This document shows positions 8,632 through 19,774 of a DNA stretch of 64,000 nucleotides, in pieces; positions within the stretch are counted from its first letter, which is position 1, and each line of letters starts with the position of its first letter. Source of the stretch: Sphingomonas swuensis. Its GTDB lineage: Bacteria > Pseudomonadota > Alphaproteobacteria > Sphingomonadales > Sphingomonadaceae. The DNA is taken from positions 2,626,001 to 2,690,000 of the forward strand of contig NZ_BAABBQ010000001.1 of NCBI RefSeq assembly GCF_039538045.1, written 5' to 3'. Under the pieces are notes generated by a model. The model did no database searches. It was not told the origin of the DNA and worked only from the letters and a program-made list of their open reading frames with translations. Made by a program: the position numbers and the translations under genes.

Positions 8632-9036
8632 GAGCGTTCTCCCTTATCCGTGTCAGGCTTGCTTCTCCGTCCGAACAACGCAAACGGCGGGAAGGCCCGC
8701 TTGGGACGGATGGACGAAGCCAAGTCAGCGAGCCCCTAACGCGAGCCCTTGCAAACAGGTTCCGGCCCTGAAACAAACCCAACACTTCCAACGGGTTGTG
8801 ATCAGCTTGGAGGGCCGGCCCTGAGCGCCTGATGAACCAGCCGCTACGATGGCGAAATGATCGGGTAAGCCGCCGGTGACCGATTAACGATGGACTGGTC
8901 AGTGGTGCCGCCAGCCGTCCCGGTACGAGACCGTCGCTTGTTCTGGTGCAACAAGAAAGGCGCAGCTCGAACGCTGCGCTGCTGACGCCTCCTACAATGA
9001 AGAGGTGAACGTCCGCAGCAAGTCGAGCCTTGGCCA
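8632..9036. other. Divergent intergenic region with promoter and hairpin
   Basis: This 405-base gap separates the leftward lipoprotein from the rightward kinase. It contains the EcfG-type promoter at 8738-8763 and a perfect 7-bp hairpin GCGCAGC-TCGAAC-GCTGCGC at 8960-8979. Read on the minus strand the hairpin is followed by CTTTCTTGTT, like a weak terminator, although no leftward gene ends there. No coding frame is convincing. Confidence 0.5.
8738..8763 (-). promoter_or_regulatory. EcfG-type general stress promoter
   Basis: On the minus strand GGAAC (8763-8759) is followed after exactly 17 bases by CGTT (8741-8738). This is the known consensus for the EcfG sigma factor of the alphaproteobacterial PhyR-NepR-EcfG stress response. 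The implied start site is near 8731, giving a 5' leader of about 100 bases before the glycine-zipper gene. Confidence 0.6.
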
Positions 9037-11046
9037 GTGACCCATTTCGAACGCATCCCACTGCCACTGCCACTCCCGCTTTCCCGACCGGGAGCGCCGA
9101 TGATCGACTTCGGTGCCGACTGCAGCGAGAACCTCTCGCACCTCATCGCCGAGACCACGACCGACGCCTTTATCGCGATCGATCGTGACAATCGGATCAT
9201 CTACTGGAACACCGGAGCCGAGCGGATGCTTGGATGGGGAAGGGACGAGATCTTCGGCGAATCCCTCCACCTGATCATCCCGGCCGGACTTCGCGAGGCG
9301 CACCTTGCCGGCATGCACCGGCTTGCCGAAGGCGGCGTCCCTCGCCTGGTCGGCAAGCAGACCGAGGTGAGCGCTGTCTGCAAGGACGGCAGTACGATCC
9401 CGGTCGAGCTGTCGCTCATCATGTGGGTCGAGCCGGGGACGGATCGCCCCGCTGGCTTCGCTTCCATCATGCGCGACATCACCCAGCGCAAGCGGCTCGA
9501 GGAAGAGCGAAACGCCTTTGCCAGCCGCTTCGAGGAGCAGCTCGCCGCCATCCAGACCACGCGCGACGGCATCGCGATCACCGACCAGGAAGGCTACTTC
9601 ACCTTCATGAACCCGGCACATGCCGCGATGTTCGGATTTGCCAATGTCGACGATGCCATCGGCGTTCACTGGACTTCGCTCTACGAGCCGGCCGAGGCCG
9701 AGCGGATCGAGCGGGAGGCGATGCCCGAGCTCGCCTCGAGCGGCTCGTGGCGCGGCGAGGCGCACGGCCGTACCCGCGACGGCCGCGAAGTCGAACAGGA
9801 AGTCACCCTTGCCGCCGGCACCAATGGCGGGCTCATCTGCACCACCCGCGACATCGGCGAGCGGTTGAAGGCCTTGCGGGACCGCATCCGGACCCGTGAA
9901 CAACTGCTGCTCGCCGAACGACAGGAGACGATCGGCCGCGTGATGTCGGGCCTCGCGCATGACTTCAACAATCTGATGGCGGTGATCTCCGCCTCCGCCG
10001 CCGTCCTTGAGGAAGAGAGCGGCGTCACCCTCGACCAGGTGTCGCGGATCCAGACCGCCGTCGCCGCCGCCTCCAAGCTGCTCAACAAGATCCTCAAGCC
10101 CGAACGCCGCACCACCGAGCGCCAGTCGATCGACGTGGTCAAGGCGCTCCGCGAGGTCGCCGACCTTGTCGGGGTCAGCATGTCGCCGGGTCATTCGATC
10201 GACGTCGACCTGCCGGACTCGTCCATCACCATCCGCGGCGACGAGAGCGAATTCATGCAGGTCCTGATGAACCTCTGCACCAACGCCCGCGACGCGCTCG
10301 ATGCCTCCCTTCCCGGACAGATCATGTGCAGTGCCCATGTCGTCGACGGCAGCGACCTCGTCGGCGCGCCGGTCGTCGGTACGTCGCCGGCTGGTCCGTC
10401 GGCGGTCATCCGGGTCGAGGACAATGGCTGCGGGATCGCCGCCGACGACCTCACCCGCATCTTCGAGCCATTCGTCACCCGCAAGGCGCTCGGCACCGGG
10501 CTCGGTCTCGCGGTCGTCGGCAAGCTGGTGGTGGAGGCGGGCGGATGCATCTTCGTCCACACCAGCAGCCAGGGGAGCACCTTCGACCTCGTCTGGCCGC
10601 TCGACCCCGCAGAGACCCGCGACACGCAGGCGACGTCGCCGACCGGTCCGGCCAATCTCGCCGGCCGCACCATCCTGGTGGTCGACGACAATCCGGCGCT
10701 TCTCGACCTCATCACCCTGCACCTCGAGCGTGCCGGCGCCGAGGTCTGCCCCTGCCTCTCGCCGCGCGACGGCCTTGAGGTGCTCGAGGAGACCGCGACG
10801 GGCTGGCATGCGATCGTCGTCGACTACGACATGCCCGAGATGAACGGGGTCGAGTTCGCGACTCTCGCGCGCCAGCTTCGGCCCGAGATCCCGGTCGTGC
10901 TCTGTTCGGCCGTCGCCGAGGACCTGGTGCTCGCACCGCCGCAGCGCGCGCTGTTCGCCGCCATGCTGTCCAAGACCGACCTCCACCAGCTCCTGCCGCG
11001 GACCGTCGCGACCGTGATCCGCGCAACCGAGGCGAACTCCGCATGA
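9037..11046 (+). CDS. Hybrid PAS sensor histidine kinase
   Basis: The 669-residue cytoplasmic kinase has no membrane segment. Domains in order are PAS (about 25-150, DAFIAIDRDNRIIYWNTGAERM), a second PAS (about 165-285), and a HisKA-like dimerisation helix with the phospho-acceptor in SGLAHDFNNLM. An HATPase domain (G1 box DNGCGIAADD, G2 box GTGLGLAVVG) and a C-terminal receiver domain (VVDDNP, phospho-Asp in VVDYDMP) follow. The first PAS is redox/light-type in style but lacks an obvious LOV Cys motif. A second start at codon 22 (ATG 9100) is possible, because the Pro/Leu run before it is unusual. The next gene, overlapping by 4 bases, is the likely partner response regulator. Confidence 0.88.
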   Translation: MTHFERIPLPLPLPLSRPGAPMIDFGADCSENLSHLIAETTTDAFIAIDRDNRIIYWNTGAERMLGWGRDEIFGESLHLIIPAGLREAHLAGMHRLAEGGVPRLVGKQTEVSAVCKDGSTIPVELSLIMWVEPGTDRPAGFASIMRDITQRKRLEEERNAFASRFEEQLAAIQTTRDGIAITDQEGYFTFMNPAHAAMFGFANVDDAIGVHWTSLYEPAEAERIEREAMPELASSGSWRGEAHGRTRDGREVEQEVTLAAGTNGGLICTTRDIGERLKALRDRIRTREQLLLAERQETIGRVMSGLAHDFNNLMAVISASAAVLEEESGVTLDQVSRIQTAVAAASKLLNKILKPERRTTERQSIDVVKALREVADLVGVSMSPGHSIDVDLPDSSITIRGDESEFMQVLMNLCTNARDALDASLPGQIMCSAHVVDGSDLVGAPVVGTSPAGPSAVIRVEDNGCGIAADDLTRIFEPFVTRKALGTGLGLAVVGKLVVEAGGCIFVHTSSQGSTFDLVWPLDPAETRDTQATSPTGPANLAGRTILVVDDNPALLDLITLHLERAGAEVCPCLSPRDGLEVLEETATGWHAIVVDYDMPEMNGVEFATLARQLRPEIPVVLCSAVAEDLVLAPPQRALFAAMLSKTDLHQLLPRTVATVIRATEANSA

Positions 11047-11618
11047 CCAGCCTGCTCATCGTCGACGACCACGAACTGCTCCGCGGCGCGCTGTGCGCCT
11101 ACCTTCGCGCCGATCCCGAGTTCGAGGTCGAGGATGCCGAGGACGTGCCTTCCGCAATGCGCGCGATCCGTCGGCACGGCGGCTACGACCTCATCCTGCT
11201 CGACTTCCAGTTGCCCGGAATGGACGGGCTGAATGGAGTGCGCGAGGTCGTCGGCGCCAATTCCAACCGACCAGTCGTGCTGTTCTCGGGAACCGCCAGC
11301 TCGACGATCGGCGCCTCGGCCCTGCGCTGCGGCGCGGTCGCCTTCCTTTCGAAGACCATGCCGGTCGACGAATTGAAGCTCGAGATTCGCAACATTCTCG
11401 CTTCGGGCAGCTCGAGCTGGCTTCCCGCCAATCAGGAGATGGACGCTGCGACCGTCCAGCTGACCCCGCGGCAGGAGCAGGTGCTTCGCGGCATCCAGCG
11501 TGGCCTCTCCGCCAAGGAGATCGCGCACGAGCTGGACCTGCAGGAAACGACGGTCCGGATGACGATGAAGCTGCTGTTCGCCAAGCTCCACGTCCAGCAC
11601 CCGTCGGAGGTGTCCTGA
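11043..11618 (+). CDS. LuxR/NarL-type response regulator
   Basis: The 191-residue protein has an N-terminal receiver domain (IVDDHELLRGAL; phospho-Asp in LLDFQLPGMDG) and a C-terminal LuxR helix-turn-helix (LTPRQEQVLRGIQRGLSAKE). It is a DNA-binding transcription regulator controlled by phosphorylation. Its ATG overlaps the stop of the hybrid kinase gene by 4 bases (ATGA), so the two are translationally coupled and probably one phosphorelay. Target genes cannot be inferred from the sequence. Confidence 0.9.
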   Translation: MTSLLIVDDHELLRGALCAYLRADPEFEVEDAEDVPSAMRAIRRHGGYDLILLDFQLPGMDGLNGVREVVGANSNRPVVLFSGTASSTIGASALRCGAVAFLSKTMPVDELKLEIRNILASGSSSWLPANQEMDAATVQLTPRQEQVLRGIQRGLSAKEIAHELDLQETTVRMTMKLLFAKLHVQHPSEVS

Positions 11619-11641
11619 GGCACGAACGGGATGCTGAAAGC

Positions 11642-11734
11642 TGGCGGAGACGGAGGGATTCGAACCCTCGGTACGAGTAATCCCCGTACGGCGGTTTAGC
11701 AAACCGCTGGTTTCAGCCACTCACCCACGTCTCC
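11642..11734 (-). tRNA. tRNA-Ser (anticodon GCT)
   Basis: The acceptor stem GGAGACG/CGTCTCC, T-arm GAGGG-TTCGAAT-CCCTC, long class II variable arm GTACG...CGTAC and anticodon stem-loop GCGGT-TTGCTAA-ACCGC are all visible. The anticodon GCT reads AGC/AGU serine codons. A CCA end is encoded. It lies just after the response regulator gene, on the other strand. Confidence 0.97.
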
Positions 11735-12031
11735 GGATGCGGCGTCGGCGGGGGCTTAGCGGAGGGTCGCTGCGGGTTCAACCATGTTCCGAGCGCATTT
11801 GGAGAAGCCTGGCTGGGCCCTTCAAAGCCATGAACTTAGCGGCCGGACCGTCGTGCAGGCGACATTGCAGCGCTCGCATTTAAGTCGGTTAGCCGACACA
11901 AATATGACCTTAAGTGCATGAAAAATAAGCTATTGCCTCGTCTCGAAACACTAGCGTAATGCTTTGTTCAAGGGGCAGATCGGGCACCATTGTAGCGGAT
12001 GCACGGCGTTGCCTGGGGAGAAATGGGGCGA
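11735..12031. other. Upstream region of the Crp/Fnr gene with shared motif
   Basis: This is nearly 300 bases without a gene and relatively A/T-rich from 11870 to 11960. It holds ATTTAAGT followed at once by the inverted repeat GTCGG-TTAG-CCGAC (11884-11897). A similar ATTTAAGT plus CGGTTAGCCG arrangement occurs at 30951-30976. The promoters of the tRNA (leftward) and of the Crp/Fnr regulator (rightward) must lie here; no clear sigma-70 hexamers were seen. Confidence 0.4.
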
Positions 12032-12790
12032 ATGGACTCACCGGGCGAAACCATGTCCGTGCCGGCGCTTGACGCGGCGTTCAGCGGCAATCGGCTGCTG
12101 GCGACGCTTTCGGCTGAGGATCGTGCCCTGCTCGAGCCCTCGATGAGGGTCCTTACCCTTGAATCCGGCACCTGCATGCTCGATGCCGGCGATACCGTCA
12201 CCACCTCGCTCTTCCCGTTCGACGGCCTGATCGTTTCGCTCCAGATCGAGATAAGCGGCAACCGCTCGGTCGAGGTCGCCTCGATCGGCATGGAAGGCGC
12301 GGTCGGCGGGATCGTCAGCTGCGGTGTCGTGCCCGCCTTCGCCCAGACGGTGGTCCAGCTCGGCGGCCATGCGGCGGCGGTGCCGATGAAGGTGCTCGAG
12401 GCGGCCAAGCTCGCCAGCCCGCACATCAAGAACCTCTTCTGTCGCTACGCCGACGCCCTGCTCGCGCAGATCATGCAGTCGGTCGCCTGCAACGCCTTCC
12501 ACCCGATCGAGGCCCGCGCCGCGCGCTGGCTGCTCCATGCGCACGACCGCGCCGGGTCCGAGCGGCTGGCGCTCACCCAGGAGAGCCTCGCCGGGCTGCT
12601 CGGCGTGCAGCGCACCACGGTCAACGCGGTCGCCAGGGTGCTCCAGGAGCAGGGGCTGATCGCCTATCGTCGCGGCGCCATCCAGGTCGTCAACCGGGCC
12701 GGTCTCAGCAAGGCCGCCTGCGGCTGCTACCGGGCGGTCGAGGATCACTTCCAGTCCGTGCTCGGGCCGAGCGGTCGGGGCGGCGGCTAG
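12032..12790 (+). CDS. Crp/Fnr family transcriptional regulator
   Basis: The product is about 252 residues: an N-terminal cyclic-nucleotide-binding-like beta-roll (about 20-140), a dimerisation helix, and a C-terminal winged helix with recognition helix region [20 protein letters not shown]. It lacks the four Cys of Fnr, and the cAMP phosphate cassette is not recognisable, so the signal is unknown. The RTTVN segment matches the usual HTH of the Crp_2 family. The start is uncertain: in-frame ATGs exist at 11999, 12023, 12032 and 12053, with a GGGGAG at 12015-12020; 12032 is chosen for spacing. Its stop overlaps pyrC (convergent) by 4 bases. Confidence 0.85.
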   Translation: MDSPGETMSVPALDAAFSGNRLLATLSAEDRALLEPSMRVLTLESGTCMLDAGDTVTTSLFPFDGLIVSLQIEISGNRSVEVASIGMEGAVGGIVSCGVVPAFAQTVVQLGGHAAAVPMKVLEAAKLASPHIKNLFCRYADALLAQIMQSVACNAFHPIEARAARWLLHAHDRAGSERLALTQESLAGLLGVQRTTVNAVARVLQEQGLIAYRRGAIQVVNRAGLSKAACGCYRAVEDHFQSVLGPSGRGGG

Positions 12791-13812
12791 GCCAGCGTCC
12801 AGCCGAGTTCCTCGCCGGCGTGGAACGGGACGAGCATCGATCCCGCCGCCGCGATCTCGCCCGGTACCTTCTGCGGCTTCCGCTCGAGGCTGATCGTGCC
12901 CTCGTTCAGCGGCAAGCCGTAGAAGCGCGGACCATGCTCGCTCGCAAACCCCTCGAAGCGGTCGAGCGCGCCTTCCTCGTCGAAGACCGTCGCATAGCTT
13001 TCGAGCGCGTGCGGCGCATTCCAGATGCCGGCGCAGCCGCAACCGCTTTCCTTGGCCTCGCGCAAATGCGGCGCGCTGTCGGTGCCGAGGAAGAATTTGG
13101 GACTGCCTGAGACCGCCGCCGCGCGCACCGCCAGTCGGTGCCGCTCGCGCTTCACCACCGGCAGGCAATAGGCGTGCGGCCGCAATCCCCCGGCGAACAG
13201 CGCGTTGCGATTGAGGTGGAGGTGCTGCGGCGTGATGGTCGCGGCAAGGTTCGGCCCGGCGTCGCGGACGAACTCGGCACTGTCGGCGGTGGTGATATGC
13301 TCGAGCACGATCTTCAGGTCGGGAAAGTCGCGCATCACCGGCGCGAGCACCCGCCCGAGGAACACCGCCTCGCGGTCGAAGATGTCGATTTCGGGATCGG
13401 TCACTTCGCCATGGACGCACAGCACCATGCCGATGGCCTGCATCCGCTCGAGCGCCGGAGCGATCCGGCGGATGTCGGTGACCCCGCTATGGCTATTGGT
13501 GGTCGCCCCCGCCGGATAAAGCTTGGCCGCGACCCACACGCCCTCGCGATGTCCGCGCTCGAGTGCGTCGGGATCGGCATCGTCGGTCAGGTAGCAGGTC
13601 ATCAGCGGCGTGAACCCCGGCCCGGCCGCGGCCCGGATCCGCTCGCGATAGGCACTCGCGGCCGCGACGCTCGTCACCGGCGGAACGAGGTTGGGCATGA
13701 TGATCGCCCGTGCGAACTGCCGCGCCGACCAGGGCGCCACCGCCTCGAGCATCGCTCCGTCGCGCAGGTGCAGGTGCCAGTCGTCGGGGCGGCGGATGGT
13801 CAGGGTCTGCAA
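12787..13812 (-). CDS. pyrC: Dihydroorotase, class II
   Basis: This 341-residue zinc enzyme of pyrimidine synthesis converts N-carbamoyl-aspartate to dihydroorotate. The metal-binding start [13 protein letters not shown], the carbamylated lysine in [16 protein letters not shown], the ligands in VHGEV and LEHITT, and the catalytic Asp in [10 protein letters not shown] are all present. The length matches the E. coli-type PyrC (about 348). It is transcribed away from ygfZ, with about 60 bases between the two starts. Confidence 0.95.
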   Translation of the reverse strand: MQTLTIRRPDDWHLHLRDGAMLEAVAPWSARQFARAIIMPNLVPPVTSVAAASAYRERIRAAAGPGFTPLMTCYLTDDADPDALERGHREGVWVAAKLYPAGATTNSHSGVTDIRRIAPALERMQAIGMVLCVHGEVTDPEIDIFDREAVFLGRVLAPVMRDFPDLKIVLEHITTADSAEFVRDAGPNLAATITPQHLHLNRNALFAGGLRPHAYCLPVVKRERHRLAVRAAAVSGSPKFFLGTDSAPHLREAKESGCGCAGIWNAPHALESYATVFDEEGALDRFEGFASEHGPRFYGLPLNEGTISLERKPQKVPGEIAAAGSMLVPFHAGEELGWTLA

Positions 13813-13873
13813 CGAAGGCTCCGTCGGTCCAGAGCGGTTTGTATCTGGTCCGGCGGCTTCTTAGCTAAGCGCC

Positions 13874-14569
13874 ATGCCCCAGACCACCCTCGCCGATCGC
13901 GCCATCGTCCGCCTTGCGGGAGAGGATGTTCGCGGCTTCCTCCAGGGGATCGTCACCAACGACGTTTCCGCCGAACTTCCGGTCTGGGCCGCGCTCCTCT
14001 CGGCACAGGGCAAGTGCCTGTTCGACTTCCTGGTCTGGGCGGATGGCGAGGATTTGCTGCTCGACTGCGAGGCCGACGCCGCTGACGAGCTCGCCAAGCG
14101 CCTCCGCATGTATCGCCTCCGCCGGCCGATCACGATCGAGCGTGACGAGAACCTCGCCGTCCACTGGTCGCCGGAAGGAACGGAAGGCGCGCCCGATCCC
14201 CGCCTGTCCGCTCTCGGCCGCCGCTGGCTCGCCCCGGTGAGCGAAAGCGCCTCGGGCTGGCTCGCTCACCGCCTTGGGCTCGGCGTCTGCGAGGGCCGCG
14301 CCGAGCTTTCCGACCTCCTCTGGCTCGAATGCAACGCGGCCGAGCTCAACGGCGTCAGCTTCACCAAGGGCTGCTATGTCGGACAGGAGAATACCGCGCG
14401 GATGAATTGGCGACAGAAGGTCAACCGGCGGCTTGTCGTCGTCCCCGCGACCGAACCCGGGCCGCGCACCAAGGCCTTCTATCCCGACCTCGGCCTTGCG
14501 GTCGATCACCGCCGGGTTGACGACCTCGCAGGCCTCACGCTTCCGGAGTGGCTCGCCGCCGCGCTCTGA
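13874..14569 (+). CDS. ygfZ: YgfZ-type folate-binding iron-sulfur cluster repair protein
   Basis: The 231-residue protein belongs to the aminomethyltransferase-like YgfZ/GcvT family, which helps maintain certain Fe-S enzymes. The signature Cys motif is present as KGCYVGQENTARMNW, with the conserved Cys near residue 165. The start region (IVRLAGEDVRGFLQGIVTND) is also characteristic. Its 3' end overlaps the convergent small membrane protein gene by 35 bases. Confidence 0.88.
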   Translation: MPQTTLADRAIVRLAGEDVRGFLQGIVTNDVSAELPVWAALLSAQGKCLFDFLVWADGEDLLLDCEADAADELAKRLRMYRLRRPITIERDENLAVHWSPEGTEGAPDPRLSALGRRWLAPVSESASGWLAHRLGLGVCEGRAELSDLLWLECNAAELNGVSFTKGCYVGQENTARMNWRQKVNRRLVVVPATEPGPRTKAFYPDLGLAVDHRRVDDLAGLTLPEWLAAAL

Positions 14570-14804
14570 GCACACCCGCGATCGCGACCAGCCCGATCCC
14601 GGCCCAGACGACGTTCAGCGCCGCCGAGGGGATGGCGCCATTCCAGCTCGAATTGATGATGAAGCCGATCGCCCCGACGACGTTCATCGCCTGATAGGCG
14701 ATGCTCTTGGGGCCGAGCCGCCCGGCGGTCAGCAGCGCATAGGCACCGAGGATCAGCACCGCCGCGATCCAGCCCGCGACTTCCACGAACAGGTCCAACG
14801 TCAC
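14535..14804 (-). CDS. Small membrane protein, CBU_0592-like
   Basis: This 89-residue protein has three hydrophobic segments (about 8-27, 36-55 and 60-80) and an Arg-rich C-terminal tail. The GWIAAVLILGAYALL start and the GAIGFIINSSWNGAIPSAALN core resemble the CBU_0592 family of unknown function. Its ATG overlaps the stop of the GFA-family gene by 4 bases (ATGA), so it is the last gene of an acnA-GFA-membrane protein unit. Confidence 0.7.
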   Translation of the reverse strand: MTLDLFVEVAGWIAAVLILGAYALLTAGRLGPKSIAYQAMNVVGAIGFIINSSWNGAIPSAALNVVWAGIGLVAIAGVLRARRRATPEA

Positions 14805-15151
14805 CAGCTTGCTCCGTCCACGTCACGCACTTCGATATCCTTGAGCAAAGCCGGATCGATCAGCCGGGCATTGATCCCCATCCGCTCGTGCGGAGGAGGG
14901 GTGAGCGGCTCCCAGTGGGTAGCCACCCCGCAGGTCCGGCAGCGCAGGTTGCGGAGAAACGGCTCGCCGATGTCCTCGCGCACATAGCTGTCGAACTCGC
15001 CGGTGATCGCGACCTTGCCGGAAGGATAATAGATCCCCCGAAAACCGGTCTTCGCGCACAGGCTGCAGTTGCACTGGCTGACGTACTCGGGTCGCCCCGC
15101 CAGCCGGAGGGTCGCCCGCCCGCAGTGGCACGTGGCGACCAGCTCCGTCAT
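14801..15151 (-). CDS. GFA family (glutathione-dependent formaldehyde-activating-like) protein
   Basis: The 116-residue zinc protein of the CENP-V/GFA fold has Cys pairs CHCG (about 9-11), CNCSLC (about 28-33) and CRTC (about 70-73). Members include S-(hydroxymethyl)glutathione synthase, but most have unknown substrates, and no formaldehyde pathway genes are nearby. The gene begins 5 bases after the acnA stop, suggesting cotranscription. Confidence 0.82.
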   Translation of the reverse strand: MTELVATCHCGRATLRLAGRPEYVSQCNCSLCAKTGFRGIYYPSGKVAITGEFDSYVREDIGEPFLRNLRCRTCGVATHWEPLTPPPHERMGINARLIDPALLKDIEVRDVDGASW

Positions 15152-15156
15152 GTCCC

Positions 15157-17835
<2,679 letters not shown>

Positions 17836-17919
17836 GGGTCTGCTCGCGAAAGAGGAAGTGGAATTGCCAGCGCCCTTAGCAAGGGATTGAAGGGGCGGCA
17901 AAGGGCACGAAGGCCGCTC

Positions 17920-18372
17920 CTACTTGCCGTCCCCGACACGCTCGATCGCCCGCTTGGCATTCTCGCCGTCATCATGTTCGCCGCTTCGCTTGGCTGCCCG
18001 CTCGACGAGGTCCTTCGCTTCCTCGCGAAGTTCGCGGATCTCCTCCTCCTCGAGTTCCTCCTCGATGCCCACCATCTCGTCGCGGGCCCGCTTGGTCGCC
18101 TTGATCAGCTCGTCGAGCTTGGCGTGCATCGCGACGTCGCGGCGATGCGCCTCGGCTTCGCGGTCGTACTGGCCGTTGAGCACCATCTGCGTCAGCGTGA
18201 TCGCAAGGATCGACAAGGCCGCCGTCAGCCCCTCGGCATGAAAGCCGAACCAGAACCAGGCGGCGCAGAAGACGATGACCCCGATCTGCATGCCGGCATG
18301 GGCGAACAGGCGCGACATCGCATCCGAAATCCGGTCGCCCAGCTGGACCAGCCTGTTCTTGCGCAAAGCCAT
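17920..18372 (-). CDS. Low-affinity iron permease family protein
   Basis: This 150-residue protein has an N-terminal amphipathic part, two close membrane segments (about 28-45 and 48-66: IGVIVFCAAWFWFGFHAEGL and ALSILAITLTQMVLNGQ) and a long charged C-terminal coiled coil rich in Glu (EEELEEEEIRELREEAKD). This matches the small bacterial members of the iron permease family (named after yeast Fet4); actual iron transport by such short forms is unproven. It lies 84 bases upstream of acnA, in the same direction. Confidence 0.72.
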   Translation of the reverse strand: MALRKNRLVQLGDRISDAMSRLFAHAGMQIGVIVFCAAWFWFGFHAEGLTAALSILAITLTQMVLNGQYDREAEAHRRDVAMHAKLDELIKATKRARDEMVGIEEELEEEEIRELREEAKDLVERAAKRSGEHDDGENAKRAIERVGDGK

Positions 18373-18459
18373 GACGGGGGCTCAACGACCCTCGACCCTC
18401 TCTGTTGCATGCCACGGGTAAGTGACTCTCTTGGCGAGCAAAAAGAATCGCTTGGCCGT

Positions 18460-18484
18460 GGAACCAAGCAGCGCCCGACCGGTT
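18460..18484 (+). promoter_or_regulatory. Candidate EcfG-type promoter ahead of a small ORF
   Basis: GGAAC (18460-18464) is followed after 17 bases by GTT (18482-18484), preceded by G rather than the consensus C. It sits about 55 bases before the GTG of the small ORF at 18538. It is a weaker match than the site at 8738-8763. Confidence 0.3.
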
Positions 18485-18537
18485 GAGACGGGGTTGCCGC
18501 CGACAGTTGCGGCTGTGCTCAGCTGGGGGAGCAGAAC

Positions 18538-18732
18538 GTGTTCACATCCGCTTCTTTCGACCGCCGGCTGGCTGCCCTCGAGCGCGCCGAGGCTGGCCGC
18601 TTTGGTCGTCCGCTCGGCTCCGACACCTACGCCCGGGTAGCACTTGCCCGCCGGATCGCCGGGACCGCGCGCAACGCCGGGACCGACGCCGCGACGCTTT
18701 CGCAGGGTCCCTCGCTCCTCCTCCAGCGCTAG
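18538..18732 (+). CDS. Small hypothetical protein
   Basis: This 64-codon frame begins with GTG and has a good GGGGGAG ribosome site 6-7 bases upstream. Codon third positions are G/C-rich like the neighbours. The product is basic and soluble with no recognisable domain; it begins MFTSASFDRRLAALERAE. It ends 4 bases into the convergent corA gene. A possible stress promoter lies upstream. Support is moderate: ribosome site and codon use only. Confidence 0.4.
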   Translation: MFTSASFDRRLAALERAEAGRFGRPLGSDTYARVALARRIAGTARNAGTDAATLSQGPSLLLQR

Positions 18733-19709
18733 ATCCAGCCCTTCCGCTTCAGGATCCACAGCGGCAGCACCGCGCTCACCAGCATCAGCGCCAGCGAGGC
18801 GGGATAACCCCACACCTCGTCCAGCTCGGGCATGTAGTGGAAGTTCATTCCGAAGATGCCCGCGACCAGCGTCGGCGGCAGGAACACGATCGCCACCCAG
18901 CTGAACAGCTTCATCGCCGCATTCTGCTCGATGCTGATGAGCCCCAGGCTCGCGTCGAGCAGGAAGGTCAGCTGGCTGGCCTGGAAGGCGCTGTGGTCGA
19001 TCAGCGCGGCGACGTCGGTGCTGAGGCTTGAGATGAGGTCGCGGGTGCGCTCGCACTCCGGCAGGTGAAGCCGATCCGATGCCGCGAGGAAGCTCAGCGC
19101 CCGGGCGGTACTCACGGCCGTCACCCTGATCTTCGCGATCAGCGACTGCACCTGCCCGATCCGGTGCAGCACCGTCTCGAGCTGCTTGGTGGGAATCCGC
19201 TCATAGTCGCCGCGCACCCCGCCGCGGAAAGTCTCGCGCGACAGTCGCTCGATCTCCGCCGCCGCATCTTCCAGTTCGTCCGCCAGCCGGTCGACGATCG
19301 CGTCCAGCAGCCGGGTCAGCGCGGTGGTCGCGTCCTTGACCAGCCCGGCCTCGACCCGCGCCTCGCGGCTGAAGGCGAGCCATGGCTTGGGGGTGACGTA
19401 GCGCACCGTCACCAGCTTGCCGCCCTTGAGCATGAAGCTGATCGGCTCGCTCTGAGGGTCGCCTTCCTGCACCCCGAACAGAACGCTGACCGTCATCACC
19501 AGCGCCCCGCTCCGCTCGTAGAGCCGGCTCGAGGGCTCGATCTCGACCATGTCGTCGCGGGTCGGGACCGCGAAGCCGAGCGACTGCTCGACCAATTGCT
19601 CCTCCTCGCGGGTCGGCTCCTCGAGGTCGATCCAGGTCGCGCCCGCGGGGATCGTCCCCGTCGCGGTGATGACCGAACCATCGCAATCGGGACCGTAGGC
19701 GCGCAGCAT
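18729..19709 (-). CDS. corA: CorA family magnesium transporter
   Basis: This 326-residue inner-membrane divalent-cation channel has a large cytoplasmic N-terminal domain and a long helix. Two C-terminal membrane segments carry the signature GMNF (GIFGMNFHYMPELD) in between. The C-terminus ends with the usual basic WILKRKGWI. It takes up Mg2+ and possibly Co2+. It starts at ATG 19709. The divergent neighbour, dmeF, exports Co/Ni, a plausible functional counterweight. Confidence 0.93.
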   Translation of the reverse strand: MLRAYGPDCDGSVITATGTIPAGATWIDLEEPTREEEQLVEQSLGFAVPTRDDMVEIEPSSRLYERSGALVMTVSVLFGVQEGDPQSEPISFMLKGGKLVTVRYVTPKPWLAFSREARVEAGLVKDATTALTRLLDAIVDRLADELEDAAAEIERLSRETFRGGVRGDYERIPTKQLETVLHRIGQVQSLIAKIRVTAVSTARALSFLAASDRLHLPECERTRDLISSLSTDVAALIDHSAFQASQLTFLLDASLGLISIEQNAAMKLFSWVAIVFLPPTLVAGIFGMNFHYMPELDEVWGYPASLALMLVSAVLPLWILKRKGWI

Positions 19710-19774
19710 GCGCCTTCTTGGGGCCGCCTTCCGCGCCTTGGCAAGCCCATGTCGCTGCCCTAGCCAGAACCCAG

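Noticed and set aside
8992..10986. 664-codon leftward open frame
   Set aside because: Antisense of the hybrid kinase, which has complete PAS, HATPase and receiver motifs on the other strand.
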